A stretch of 64,000 nt of DNA from assembly GCA_030248295.1 (NCBI GenBank), contig JASANH010000479.1, forward strand, positions 372,001-436,000. The letters are read 5' to 3'. Numbering within the stretch: the first letter of the stretch is position 1; every line of letters begins with the position of its first letter. The notes beneath the pieces were generated by a model. That model was not told the DNA's origin and did no database searches. It worked only from the letters and a program-made list of their open reading frames with translations. A program made the position numbers and the translations under genes. The stretch is from Mesodorylaimus sp. YZB2_4 (taxonomy: Eukaryota; Nematoda; Enoplea; Dorylaimida; Dorylaimidae). Below are positions 1 through 10,189 of this stretch, piece after piece.

Positions 1-137
1 TCACGCTGTGTGCTTACTTACAGGGGAGGGTTCGACTCCCGCCTCGGTACAAAATAATTGTCAAACATGTGTTCCTTAGCCCTCGAGTGCGCTGTACAGT
101 GCTTGGCTATGGATAAAGTATGATGTGACATGACAAC
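1..137 (+). mobile_element. tRNA-derived SINE-like copy, cut by the window edge
   Basis: The first 50 bases are the 3' half of a tRNA-like head with a B-box-like stretch (GGTTCGACTCCCG). A body follows that contains a CCCTCGAGTGCG segment and ends near TATGATGTGACATGAC. The same head and body recur at 11657-11825, so this is one interspersed family. The 5' part of the copy lies outside the window. Confidence 0.6.
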
Positions 138-205
138 CCTCTGCTGTAAGTGCGCGCCCAGCGTGAGAGGCAGACGCCTTAGCCACTAGGCCACGACCCG
201 GGCTT
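138..205 (-). mobile_element. tRNA-derived SINE-like head, inverted relative to its neighbour
   Basis: On the minus strand this reads GTGGCCTAGTGGCTAAGGCGTCTGCC and onward, an A-box-like tRNA head shared with the copies at 11.7, 34.4 and 45.8 kb. It abuts the plus-strand copy before it, so the two form an inverted pair. Confidence 0.55.
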
Positions 206-439
206 GTGTCACCAGTAGCTTATTATGAACCTGACGACGATATTTTCTCAATCGCAGAATACTGTCGATGCGAACTCGAAGAAACCAAAGCCCCGCAGCA
301 TAGCCAAAGGATCTGCCGTTGGAAGTCTGAAATGGAAATTTTAGTCACACAATCCCTTAAAAAAAGACCATGGGAACGCATTGCGAGACATTTGTTTAGT
401 TAGAACACAAGGAGGCGGTGTGACAACGGCTACACGCGT

Positions 440-515
440 AAATTTGAACCATGAGTGGGACTCGAACCCGGGCTTCTGAGATTGCGAGTTCAGTGCGCTA
501 TCGTATATCTGGCAC
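440..515 (-). repeat. tRNA-like element (B-box present)
   Basis: The minus strand contains GGGTTCGAGTCCCAC, a canonical pol III B-box, preceded by an anticodon-arm-like region (GCGCACTGAACTCGCAATCTCAG). The acceptor stem does not close, so it looks like a SINE head or a decayed tRNA and not a working tRNA gene. Confidence 0.4.
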
Positions 516-731
516 GTGTGGTGTGGCGTCGGGCTGTGTGTACCTCCCTGGCCAACCAACTCTGAACCCTGTTTCTCGCATTCTCTGATTTCAGTCCTGT
601 GCAACAGCAGCATTGCATCCAGTTTACTACATCGTCGAAGGAGACAACGTCGTCGATACGTGGCGTCCGTGTCGTGGATGGTGATGCTGACAGTCATGGT
701 TAGGGGTTAAAGATGATTTGGTTTCGATTAT

Positions 732-961
732 TGACGCGAATAGGTTGTCGTTGGTGACGGACGCGTGCCTGGCGATAGTCGTATGCGTAACGAAACTAGC
801 GTTTATATATAGATACTCTTTCGAACCGACCGTACACTATGACAGTAAAACGAAAAGAAACCCCGTTCCTATGTCCTAACATGATACCTGGCTTAGCGGG
901 TGTAAAGTGTCATCTATCGTCCTTCTTTACATCACTCGCGGTTGCTCTCCAATCCGCGACA
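732..961 (-). repeat. 3' LTR of the BEL/Pao element
   Basis: This 230-bp LTR matches 6385-6614 at every base I compared. On the minus strand it begins TGTCGCGG and ends CGCGTCA. Its first 30 bases encode the last nine codons and the stop of the polyprotein. A TATATAAA motif lies inside it (near 800-810). Confidence 0.95.
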
Positions 962-3900
962 CTCCCCACTGACGATTTCTAAGGGGTATAATTGACCTAT
1001 TGCGCGTTTGATTTCTTGTCCATTGGCCAGCTTGATGATGGCGACACGAATGCTTCCATCAGTTGATGTTATGACACCTTTGATGATGCCAGTGCGCCAA
1101 CGATGTCGCGGGTCTTCTGACTTAATTTGCACGATTTCTCCGATTTGCGGTGCGGATGCTGACTTGAGCCTTCCTTGTTTGAGTTGAACCCTCTGGCGTT
1201 CTCGCAGAGATGTCAAGTATTCGGTTTGCCACACTCGAACGAATGCATTGTATATGTTGCGTAGACGTGTCCAGTATTCTTTGATGGCCTGTTCGTTTAA
1301 GGTGGCCACGCTTTCTCCACGAGGGGATTCTCCTGGATGTGTAAAATGAGCTGGCGTTATTACCGTTTCTCCGATTTCAGATCCCACATGCACGAGTGGG
1401 CGATCATTGATTACAGCTTCTATTTCGGCTGTAAGCACCTGCAGCTGTCGCGAGTTTAGTAGTGCATTTCCGACTGTCTTGAGCAGCGCTCGCTTAACCA
1501 TTCCCACAAGTCGCTCGTAGAAACCACCCATCCAGGGGGCCCGTTCAGGTATACGTTTCCATTGAATTCCATGGTCAGCAGCGAACCTCTGTACGTGCTT
1601 TGCGGTGAATTGACCAGCGTTGTCCGACCAGACCACTTTTGGCTTTTGTCGGCGTGCGATATAGATGCGGAAAACGTTGAGAAAGTCGTCAGCGCCTAAG
1701 CCCTCAACGACCTCGAGATGGACTGCCCTTGTTGCGGTGCATGTAAATAGGCAGATCCAACGCTTTGCGAGTTTGTTCTTCCCAATTGTAACTGTGAGTG
1801 GACCAAGGTAGTCGACGCCAATCGACCCGAACGGGGTGAAGACATTGACTCGTTCACGCGGTAAGCTTGGAGATTCTGGCGCAGTAAATGGACCTCCATC
1901 GAGCTTTTTGCACTGAGTGCAGCGACGAATGACATTGAACACAACCTGCCGTCCGGCGGTGACCCAAAAGCGTTGGCGAAGATGAGCGAGCGTCTGTGCC
2001 GTTCCAGCGTGACATAGTTGAGCGTGAGTGTGTGCGATTATCAACTTCGCAAGCTCAGATTTCCTCGATAGCAGGATTGGCTTCTTTGCCTCTTCGTTCA
2101 GAGGAGCGTGTGTGATCCGACCTCGACCTCGAATCAGACCCTTGGCATCCAGTTCTAGCGGGATTTGTCCGATGTGTACTGATTCTCCACATTCTAGACG
2201 TTGTCGTTCTTCTCCAAAGTGCGCTTCTTGATCTCGTTTTATCCAGTATGACTCTGCGATTTCTATGTCATGCGCCGTAAGTTGTTCTCCCTTATAGCTG
2301 TCTTGACTTCGGCATTTCCGTCCAAATTTCTGACACAATGCTGTGATTCGAAGCAGGCGTGTATAGCTTGAAAAGTTCTGAACTTCTAATCGGTCTGGTG
2401 GCCTCGCCGTGGCAACCATTGTAAACAGCGGTGTTTTCTTTCTAGCCTCTTCTGATTCAATGTTTTTCTGTGTCGTCTGATCCACCATATGTTCGTTGCC
2501 AGGCCATTCCGATTCAGGATGTATTAGCCATTTCGGGCCATGCCACCATTGCGAATCTTTCTGCAGTTCGGCGCTTGACCTTCCTCTCGTGGCTGTGTCT
2601 GCCGGATTGTCTTTCGTAGGCACATAGCGAAAGCGCAGATGTGGGTTTTTCTTGATATCACGTACTCGATTCTCGACAAAGACTGAGAGCGGCTTGACTG
2701 ACCGTATCCAATGGAGAACGCATTGAGAATCACTCCAGATCGTGATGGCAGCGATGTTGCCTGGGAAAGCTTGTTGCACGTGCTGCACTATCTTTACGCC
2801 CAAGTCGACTCCAAGGAGTTCTAAGCGAGGTATCGTTATCGTTCTGGTTGGTGCCAACCTTGACTTTGCGAAGATGATGTTGGCATTGATGCGATCTGAC
2901 GATATTTCACGAAGATAGATTGCAGTGGCGTACATTCGCGCGGATGCATCACAGAACGCGTGAAGTTCGAACAGAATGCCCTCTCTTACGTTTGTGCCAA
3001 TCCAACGTGGGATGTTGAGCGGCGTTGACTGCAATATTTCTTCTTGGATCATTTCGAATGCTTGTTTCTGATCTGCCAGGAGCAGTTGGTCCCACTGCAG
3101 GTCGATTGCCCATAAGCTTTGCAAGAACACTTTTGCCTTGGTGTATATTGGACAAAATATGCCAAGCGGGTCAAAACTTTGATGCACGAAGCGGAGGATG
3201 GCTCGTTTAGTGATGAAATCCTCTTTCAGTGGTTCGCCTTGATTGATGCTGATGCTGTCTGCTTGCACATCCCAAGGTACTCCCAGCACTTTGACTTGCT
3301 GCGATGGCCCCCGATCCTTCTCTGGGAACCACGATTGAAGTTCTTTGGCATTTGTAGTCCATTCACGAAGGTTCATTGAAGCGATGGCGAAGAGTTGTTT
3401 AGCAGTCTCGTAGAATTGCTTGCTCTGTTCGAGTGTATGACAGCCAGTGATGACGTTGTCCACATAGATATTCTGAGCGATTTTTTCTGCAACAGGTCCG
3501 CCTTCCAGATTGAGATGATGCAAAATGGTTGCTGCGAGTAAGAATGGACTCGAGATCACCCCGAATGGCACTCGTGTGAAACGATATTCGATTAAGTTGC
3601 CTGGCGATGCGGATTTGGTTATGTCTTTGATCCAGATGAAGCGGGTAACATCACGGTCTTCTTCTTGTAAGCCAACTTGCAAGAATGCCTTCTCGATGTC
3701 GGAGATGAGAGCGATTTGATGTAAGCGGAAGCGAATCAGGAGTTTGCCTACATCCTCGAGGATGACTGGACCACGATAAAGACATTCATTTAGGCTTCGT
3801 TCTGCGTTTTTGCTGCGCGCAGAGCCATCATATACTATGCGAACCTTTGTGGTTGTTTTCTGTGGCGTAATGACCGGATGATGAGCTAAGTAGTGCACTG

Positions 3901-6301
3901 GACCTTGCGGCCGTTCCTTTGAAGCTTCCGGAACCTCTTCGATGATTCCTTTCTTTAATTGATCCTCGATGATTTCATCGTACTTCTTCAGGAGCTCAGG
4001 TTCACCTTTCAAGCGTTTGCAAACCGAACTAACGCGATCATGAGCGAGCTTATAATTTCCTGGCGGTTTAACCTCTGGGTCCTTCCAGGGCCACTTGACC
4101 TCATATCGGCCATTTCTGTACGCGATAGTGCGATTGAAATAAGCGAGTGCCTTCTCGTCTTCTTCTTCCTTCTTCTCGTGTTTCAGACCAACCTTTTCGA
4201 GTTCCCATAGATCCCTGAGTTCGCACTGCGTTTGATCTGAGCCAAGTGTTTCTTCAAATGGCATTATTCCATAGACCGACGGTTGCGTGATTGTGAGCAT
4301 GGCCGTTTGTTGCTGATGGTTATCTGAGTGTACCTCCAAATTACCAGCTATGACGTAGCCAAACTTGGTGGGGATGATGCTGACTGTATCCCGAATTCGG
4401 ATAGGGGCGCCTATGGCGACCAGCGGGTAGTAGTCGCTCCCTAGTAGCAGATCGACTCCGAATGGTTTGTCTTCATGCAGCGTCGAGTCTGCGATGTCGT
4501 ACTCTTCTAATTCTCCAGCGATAGCTTCATATGCGTCTTGCGGGCGATATAGCGGCGTAGTGATTTCGTCCAGAACCTTTGCTTGGACACTGATGCGAGT
4601 CCCATCACGAGTTTCGAGATGGACTTTTACGATAGGCGTAGTGATGCAGACCGGTTTCGATTGGAACCTTCCAACCCAAATCTTCTCGCGTTTGAGCTCT
4701 TTCAATTGTAACTGGTCAGCGATGGCTTTGCGTATGTACGTATCTGTCGATCCTGGATCGATGACAAGATTGACCTTCTGCCTGGGCGTTTTATTCCTTG
4801 GGAACTGATAAGCGTTTACAACCGCAGTCTGCAAGAATGACCGTTTGGTATTTGCAAATAGAGCGATTCCTGCCGGTTTCGCGTTTTCCTCAAGAGGTGT
4901 CGATTTTTCTTTGATCGGGCACAAGGCGGAGTGATGCTTGCGGATTTTTGGATTTTCCCATTTGCAGTAGCGACATGGTTTTTGCTTCTCTTTGCAATCC
5001 TTTGCGAGATGATTTGACCGCAGACATATGAAGCAGCGATTTTTCAACTGGGCGCGGCGTTCCTCTTCCGTTTTGAACTTTGTACACTCATCGGAGTAAT
5101 GCTTTTCATCGCAGAAGGCGCAATTTGGAACTTTCATCGAGTGGACCAACAACGTTTCCGTTGTGCGATGATAATGAGCGGATTTATCGTCTCTGCGATT
5201 TTGGCCCTCGCTCTGAGGTTTCCCTTTTCGTTCTACAGGCGAGTGCTTGCCATGAGTCGGGCTATAGCAGTGGATATCAGCGATTTGACGAACTGCCTCC
5301 AGGAACTCCTCGACTTTCCATGCCTTCTTTCCTGTTTTCTCCTGCAACCGCCTCTGGAACTCGACTGGCAACTTTGAGTAGAATGTGATAACCCAGGCGT
5401 CGTCGACCCCTCTGCCGAGAGCTTCAATCGATCGCAAGTGCATTTCGAACTTGTTCAGTATGACTGGGACATATGTCATTGTATGCGCGACTGGGAGTTC
5501 ATTTATGGCAATAGCATGCTCTTGAATGATAAGATCTGGCTGATCATAGCGCTGTTTCAAACGGCGAGCGACGACCTCATAATTTTCGTTGGTGATAGCG
5601 AATCCCCTGACCATGTCGAGCGGTTCACCCTTGAGCGACTTCATGAGGTAGTCCAACTTCGTGCGGTTATCGCAGCTCCTATTACGATCGATAGTAGCTT
5701 CGAAGGAATCCCAAAATGGTTTCCATTGCATGAGATCACCGCCAAATTCTGCCAGAGTGAGCTTTGGAAGTTTTACGTTACCAGCGCCGCTTACGCTGCC
5801 GTTATTTTGCGGATTACCGTTTTGTAGTGCTGCTGCCATGGCCTCCCGTTGCGTTTCCATTCGCCGCGCCGACTCGCGCTCCATAATCTCAAACTCTTTC
5901 TGCAGCTTCTGCCTGCGCTCCTCCGTTTCCATGACCCGCAGACGTTCCCGTTCCCCCTCTGCCACTTCACGCTGCCTACGCGCTGCGGCTGCCTTCAACT
6001 TAGCTCGCACGTGCGCCCTGATCTCGACGACTTCGGCCTCGATTTCAGCCGCTTCCACCGATTCCTCCTCCGTTGTCCCATTTTCCTCAACACCATCCAA
6101 CTCCCGCATCAGCGCTTCGTATTTCTCATAAAGACCGTCCAATTTACTTACGTATCCTTCGCACTCCTCTTCCAACTTCGCGAGATGCCTCGACTCGACC
6201 GTTTCCAGTTCCACTTGCGGACTTCGCCCCATTGCTGCGCGTAGAATCTTCTTCGCAGGGCCCAGACGTTGGCGAATTCGGCCACCCGAGACCGCTGCCA
6301 T
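932..6301 (-). CDS. BEL/Pao gag-pol polyprotein
   Basis: This single 1789-residue ORF encodes all enzymes needed for retrotransposition. I start it at the first in-frame ATG (6301); the frame is open slightly further, to 6370, but that codon is GTG. In order come a glutamate-rich coiled-coil N-terminus (about 40-160), a gag domain of the DUF1759 type (about 180-340), CCHC-type zinc knuckles (about 394-461), and an aspartic protease with D-P-G-S at about 515-518. Then come reverse transcriptase with catalytic D868 and YVDN at 946-949, RNase H with D1118, an integrase HHCC zinc finger (about 1424-1464), the integrase catalytic triad D1497, D1560, E1596, and a C-terminal DUF5641-like module. The stop lies inside the 3' LTR. 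No disabling mutation is visible. Confidence 0.93.
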   Translation of the reverse strand: MAAVSGGRIRQRLGPAKKILRAAMGRSPQVELETVESRHLAKLEEECEGYVSKLDGLYEKYEALMRELDGVEENGTTEEESVEAAEIEAEVVEIRAHVRAKLKAAAARRQREVAEGERERLRVMETEERRQKLQKEFEIMERESARRMETQREAMAAALQNGNPQNNGSVSGAGNVKLPKLTLAEFGGDLMQWKPFWDSFEATIDRNRSCDNRTKLDYLMKSLKGEPLDMVRGFAITNENYEVVARRLKQRYDQPDLIIQEHAIAINELPVAHTMTYVPVILNKFEMHLRSIEALGRGVDDAWVITFYSKLPVEFQRRLQEKTGKKAWKVEEFLEAVRQIADIHCYSPTHGKHSPVERKGKPQSEGQNRRDDKSAHYHRTTETLLVHSMKVPNCAFCDEKHYSDECTKFKTEEERRAQLKNRCFICLRSNHLAKDCKEKQKPCRYCKWENPKIRKHHSALCPIKEKSTPLEENAKPAGIALFANTKRSFLQTAVVNAYQFPRNKTPRQKVNLVIDPGSTDTYIRKAIADQLQLKELKREKIWVGRFQSKPVCITTPIVKVHLETRDGTRISVQAKVLDEITTPLYRPQDAYEAIAGELEEYDIADSTLHEDKPFGVDLLLGSDYYPLVAIGAPIRIRDTVSIIPTKFGYVIAGNLEVHSDNHQQQTAMLTITQPSVYGIMPFEETLGSDQTQCELRDLWELEKVGLKHEKKEEEDEKALAYFNRTIAYRNGRYEVKWPWKDPEVKPPGNYKLAHDRVSSVCKRLKGEPELLKKYDEIIEDQLKKGIIEEVPEASKERPQGPVHYLAHHPVITPQKTTTKVRIVYDGSARSKNAERSLNECLYRGPVILEDVGKLLIRFRLHQIALISDIEKAFLQVGLQEEDRDVTRFIWIKDITKSASPGNLIEYRFTRVPFGVISSPFLLAATILHHLNLEGGPVAEKIAQNIYVDNVITGCHTLEQSKQFYETAKQLFAIASMNLREWTTNAKELQSWFPEKDRGPSQQVKVLGVPWDVQADSISINQGEPLKEDFITKRAILRFVHQSFDPLGIFCPIYTKAKVFLQSLWAIDLQWDQLLLADQKQAFEMIQEEILQSTPLNIPRWIGTNVREGILFELHAFCDASARMYATAIYLREISSDRINANIIFAKSRLAPTRTITIPRLELLGVDLGVKIVQHVQQAFPGNIAAITIWSDSQCVLHWIRSVKPLSVFVENRVRDIKKNPHLRFRYVPTKDNPADTATRGRSSAELQKDSQWWHGPKWLIHPESEWPGNEHMVDQTTQKNIESEEARKKTPLFTMVATARPPDRLEVQNFSSYTRLLRITALCQKFGRKCRSQDSYKGEQLTAHDIEIAESYWIKRDQEAHFGEERQRLECGESVHIGQIPLELDAKGLIRGRGRITHAPLNEEAKKPILLSRKSELAKLIIAHTHAQLCHAGTAQTLAHLRQRFWVTAGRQVVFNVIRRCTQCKKLDGGPFTAPESPSLPRERVNVFTPFGSIGVDYLGPLTVTIGKNKLAKRWICLFTCTATRAVHLEVVEGLGADDFLNVFRIYIARRQKPKVVWSDNAGQFTAKHVQRFAADHGIQWKRIPERAPWMGGFYERLVGMVKRALLKTVGNALLNSRQLQVLTAEIEAVINDRPLVHVGSEIGETVITPAHFTHPGESPRGESVATLNEQAIKEYWTRLRNIYNAFVRVWQTEYLTSLRERQRVQLKQGRLKSASAPQIGEIVQIKSEDPRHRWRTGIIKGVITSTDGSIRVAIIKLANGQEIKRAIGQLYPLEIVSGECRGLESNRE

Positions 6302-6370
6302 TTTCGATCTTCCGTTGCCCGTCCCACGACCAACCGAACCAACGTTAACCAAACCGAACCAACCAACCAC

Positions 6371-6382
6371 GTTCTGCTACCA
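6371..6382 (-). other. Primer-binding site of the BEL/Pao element
   Basis: Two bases inside the 5' LTR the minus strand reads TGGTAGCAGAAC. The first ten bases are complementary to the 3' end of an initiator-methionine-type tRNA (…TCTGCTACCA). The identity of the primer tRNA is inferred from recall of metazoan tRNA ends. Confidence 0.5.
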
Positions 6383-6384
6383 CT

Positions 6385-6614
6385 TGACGCGAATAGGTTG
6401 TCGTTGGTGACGGACGCGTGCCTGGCGATAGTCGTATGCGTAACGAAACTAGCGTTTATATATAGATACTCTTTCGAACCGACCGTACACTATGACAGTA
6501 AAACGAAAAGAAACCCCGTTCCTATGTCCTAACATGATACCTGGCTTAGCGGGTGTAAAGTGTCATCTATCGTCCTTCTTTACATCACTCGCGGTTGCTC
6601 TCCAATCCGCGACA
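6385..6614 (-). repeat. 5' LTR of the BEL/Pao element
   Basis: This is the identical partner of 732-961 and would supply the promoter for minus-strand transcription. The TATATAAA motif lies near 6455-6463. ATTAT follows on the plus strand as one half of the target-site duplication. Confidence 0.95.
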
Positions 6615-6619
6615 ATTAT

Positions 6620-7530
6620 TGGGTGTGGGGACTGATAGGGAATTTAAATTATGTCCCTGGTTCATTGGTGCTACAATAAAGTACAGGGTTTTTGTGGAGT
6701 CTAACCAGAAATGGTTTATGACTGTAAATTATGGCCACGTGGGTCGACTTGGCAGTATCGACGATGGACATGATTATCATATTCAGCAATGATAAACTTG
6801 AAAAGAAAACGTTGATTTTCATGCTGCATGACCAAACGTGAGTTCGTGCGCTCGAGTATGAACACGTCTTTGCCAAAGACGAAAATGGCAATCATACTGT
6901 CTGCTGTAGACGAGCGAAAAAAATGATGATTTTTAAGTCACCCTTGATTTGTCACCCAGGTCAACTTTGCAATTTCAAAACTTGCGCAAGAATGAAAATC
7001 GTGCTAAAGGACGTTTTGATATTCCAGGAACATCGCTCGACTCTCAAGATCAGTTCCCAAGGGGATGTGATGAATTTCACGACCCATTCAGAAGGGTGAA
7101 CTGGACTGGCTTTCCTTGAGCCAGGAGATTATCGAAACGGACCGATGCGCTTTACAGACGGTGAGGATGTCTTCTTAGTTAGATACAATGTGAGATGTCC
7201 AGTAATAGTCGCACGAAACTCGTAGGCAGGCCCAATGTGAACTGGTGTCTTGACCACATCACGCGGTCATCAACAAAACGGCAAAGGCAAAGTGGGCACA
7301 AAATGGCAAAACTACGCCATGAAATTGAGACAGATGACATTGAGGACAGCACAGGGAACTGGTGTCCTACTGGTGACAGATACCGACCTAGATCAGTGCT
7401 TGTTGAAGTGATGACGCAAATGGCCCTCTGAAATGCCCGGCCGTACCACAGTGTCGCGGCGTTTAGGCTACTTGGCAACTTGGTCCTTGGCCTATCCTAG
7501 AGCGAGCTAGGACCAGCCAATGGATGGCCT
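6620..7530. other. Intergenic, no gene seen
   Basis: Only short ORFs without recognisable domains occur here. The left end is the host sequence flanking the BEL insertion. Confidence 0.5.
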
Positions 7531-7539
7531 AAGCCGCAG

Positions 7540-8350
7540 GAACCAGCCCACGCAGTCCATGACACCTCGCGTACGATTTATTACGCCGACCACACACAAG
7601 GTCCATTTGGACTCAAAATTTGGAGAGGAGCTGCACATGTCGACCGTGAAGGAGGTTCCGATGGCCTGGCTGGACCCAAATTGTCTTGAGTGTAATCAAG
7701 ACCAGGAACTCGATACCAGTTACTGCCCAATGCCTGCAAACCAAACCAGTCACTCGACCATGATCTCGATCTCGGTCTCGTGCCTGGCGCTGACCTGGGT
7801 GTCGCAGACCGATTCTCTTAATCAGTGCACTGATAGGGTGCAGATGAGACATCCACGCCTATTATGTACATGTAGTGCACGCTATAGCTGTATACACGTG
7901 CTGTACTTAACCAGCTGCCACTATAACGTATCAGTGGTCACAATGGGGTTGCATGCACCGCTCGGTACACCGGATATCACGACTGTACTACAATTCCCTG
8001 AATCCACAAATATTTCACACTTATTTCATAAAGCCATTCATTTTTTAGATGAAGTTTTATCGCACTCACTCCCGTTTGGCCTGTAGTGCCAGCAGTCAAG
8101 ACTAAAGGCAAGGTTGCGCGGGGACCAATTAACGAAGCAGGCTTACACGGGCATCCTGGACTGGACACTACTCGGACAATGGTGGGTGGGTTGTGAACCC
8201 TGTCAGTCTTGGACAGCCGTTTGGCTTCTGTCTCTTCATTCGGAGGACCTCGACGGTACCGGGTGAGTCACCCACGGCCTGGCGTGCGAGGTCAGCGAGG
8301 GCTTGTGGTTCGCAAACCGCTTAGTCATACTGGATCAATATCTCTGGTAT
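7540..8350 (-). repeat. Interspersed composite repeat R1 (copy 1)
   Basis: Read on the minus strand, about 8350 to 7815 matches 34690-35345 with many shared blocks (for example CTGACCTCGCACGCCAGGCCGTG and TAGTCTTGACTGCTGGCACTAC). The remainder, 7540-7865, matches 30800-31150 in the same orientation as that copy. Together they define a family of roughly 800-900 bp. It encodes no clear protein; the 188-codon ORF across it at 7520-8086 has no domain. Confidence 0.65.
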
Positions 8351-8429
8351 CAGGCGGCAGAAAAAATTACTTTTCCGACATTACCACTTGTGATATTGCG
8401 ATACTAAATCTAAAATAAAAGGGTTGATC

Positions 8430-9480
8430 TGTTTGCTCCCAGCCCGAAATCCTAATCGAGATCACGTTGATTTTCCCCGAGGCTGCTCATTCGACTTTGA
8501 CTTGTGACACTTGACCATTTGCGAATTTCTTGTGCAGTTTCTTGTCCCAGTTTCTTGTGCTTCTTCGGCGACACGCATTTCTCTGTTTGATAAAAGGCTT
8601 CAAACATTTTTAAAAAAAAGGGCGCGGGAGGAGACTGCTAGCATCCGCGAACACACCACTCCATCGTCATTCACTTACGCAGACAGTGCATACGTGCAGC
8701 CTGGCCACCTGAGGGCTACCGTATGCTGCCTTTGTTCTGGACAAAACTATTTCTCACCAGTATTCCATTCAGTCCAGCAGGTGCTGCCGTTCCTTAGGCC
8801 AACCCTGCCTATGAGATCCAGATGCACTGCGTGACCAATGTCAGATTGCACAGTCGAATGAAGGACCAGCTTATTAGGCCATATTAGGTAATTAGCGCAC
8901 CGACTAGTCTCGTCAAGAGCGCACACCAAATTTAGCGACTGGCTTTGCCCAAGTTTGGTAGATCGTGACAAGAAAACACAAAGTGGATCTGAAGCGGCAG
9001 CAGCCATGAAAATTGGCAAACCGGCGCATTCTCACGAGGGCATACTAAGCTGATTTGTCAATCCGCCATCAAGCTTTCTGTGCGGGCACTGGCCAATCTG
9101 CCACATTTCCTCAAAAACTTTTTTCTTCCACTCGAACTGTAGCTACAGCTACAAAACCGAGGTCTTTACGACCCCTTCCTTTGGTCTACGAAGTTAGCTC
9201 TCGAGTTTTCCCGACCCGTAGGCAATTGGGTAAAGCTAACCCATGTGACTTTCGATGGTCTCGTGCGTCAGGAAATTGCATCTGCAGGGGAACGCCTATT
9301 TGCTCATGATCGAGTTTCAAGTTTTTCAACGTCTATCATGTAACACACGCAAAAAGTAAAGATACTTACGCTCATCACCGCACACTCCTCGCCTCGTTTC
9401 ACAAGTGCATGTACGGGTCTTATGTTATCCACTCGTCACCTAAGGCATCTCTGATTCGACCACGCGGAAACAACCAACTG
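8430..9480. other. Intergenic, no gene seen
   Basis: No domain-bearing ORF, RNA gene or clear repeat was recognised. Confidence 0.4.
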
Positions 9481-9485
9481 TTGGT

Positions 9486-10115
9486 CTACCGATGGCGCAT
9501 TACCCAACTACCAAGCATCGAACACAGAATGGCATAGAGGACCTGTCTCGGTCTCGTACATGCATTGATCATTGGCGGCTCTCTTCTCGACTTCTCGGAG
9601 CCCATAGCGGCACGATTCTTGATCATGGATGGTGCGCCAGTGCCGAGGTTGGGCAGGCGGAATTTATTATTTGGCTTCTTGTCATACAGATTATAGGTGA
9701 CCACAGCCTTGGCGAATCGACTGTCGTTGCACAGATCGGATTCCCCTCGTCCACCGCAAAGGCAATAGTTGGCGCGTAATTCGGCCGTATAACCGGGCCA
9801 GTTGACAGGACCCGATCCTCGGAAACAATGAGTCTCATTTATGGTCTCCACGTAACACCCGCTTAGATGGAACCAAAATCCACCAGCTACGACCACTGAT
9901 ACTAAGCCGTAGACGCAAGAATGCTCTCCATGCGCACATCGAATAGGTTCCAAAACGCATGGTTTTCCAGCACTGAGTGGAAGCAAAGAGGTGGTCAAAT
10001 TTGTGCTGAAGGTTTGGGCATTTTTGCATCGATAACAATTTTTCGTCGCAGTCTTTTGTAGAAACAGAAATAAGAATAAGATGATCGAAAATGATAATTT
10101 GAGAATGCCTTGCAT
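9486..10115 (-). CDS. Secreted Ly6/uPAR-like (three-finger fold) protein
   Basis: This single-exon gene encodes about 209 residues, probably extracellular and possibly GPI-anchored. The ORF is open to 10184, but the ATG at 10115 places a strong signal peptide (MQGILKLSFS, then a leucine/phenylalanine core) at the N-terminus, so I choose it. The mature part starts with C-Y-R-C and has ten cysteines in the Ly6 order: a CxxC start, four spaced single cysteines, then C-F, C-L-C and a final D-L-C-N, the family signature. N-glycosylation sites are visible (for example N-E-T). A weak hydrophobic C-terminus (VLYAILCSMLGSW) could be a GPI signal. The family includes receptor modulators and cell-surface adaptors; the ligand cannot be read from sequence. 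Confidence 0.7.
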   Translation of the reverse strand: MQGILKLSFSIILFLFLFLQKTATKNCYRCKNAQTFSTNLTTSLLPLSAGKPCVLEPIRCAHGEHSCVYGLVSVVVAGGFWFHLSGCYVETINETHCFRGSGPVNWPGYTAELRANYCLCGGRGESDLCNDSRFAKAVVTYNLYDKKPNNKFRLPNLGTGAPSMIKNRAAMGSEKSRREPPMINACTRPRQVLYAILCSMLGSWVMRHR

Positions 10116-10189
10116 GGTGTGGTATCTAAGGTGAGGTGGCACAAGTTGAAGCTGGGTATCGATTTCAACGTAGCAATAATTCAAAGAGT

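Larger units (their letters stand above)
732..6614 (-). mobile_element. Complete BEL/Pao LTR retrotransposon
   Basis: The element is 5883 bp. Identical 230-bp LTRs (732-961 and 6385-6614), each TG...CA, flank one long open reading frame. The 5-bp target-site duplication ATTAT is present at 727-731 and 6615-6619. A tRNA-primer site lies just inside the 5' LTR (about 6371-6382) and a purine-rich tract (GGGGAG on the minus strand) lies just before the 3' LTR at 962-971. The domain order protease-RT-RNaseH-integrase and the YVDN RT motif are typical of BEL/Pao. No frameshift or stop breaks the ORF. Identical LTRs mean very recent insertion, or recent homogenisation. Confidence 0.95.

Noticed and set aside
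440-515. Functional tRNA genes at this and other B-box sites
   Set aside because: Acceptor stems do not close and bodies recur as interspersed repeats, so SINE-like or decayed copies fit better.
6302-6370. Extension of the BEL/Pao ORF to 6370
   Set aside because: It starts with GTG and overlaps the end of the primer-binding region; the first ATG is at 6301.
7520-8086. 188-codon plus-strand ORF
   Set aside because: It runs antisense across repeat R1; the other R1 copies do not keep the frame.
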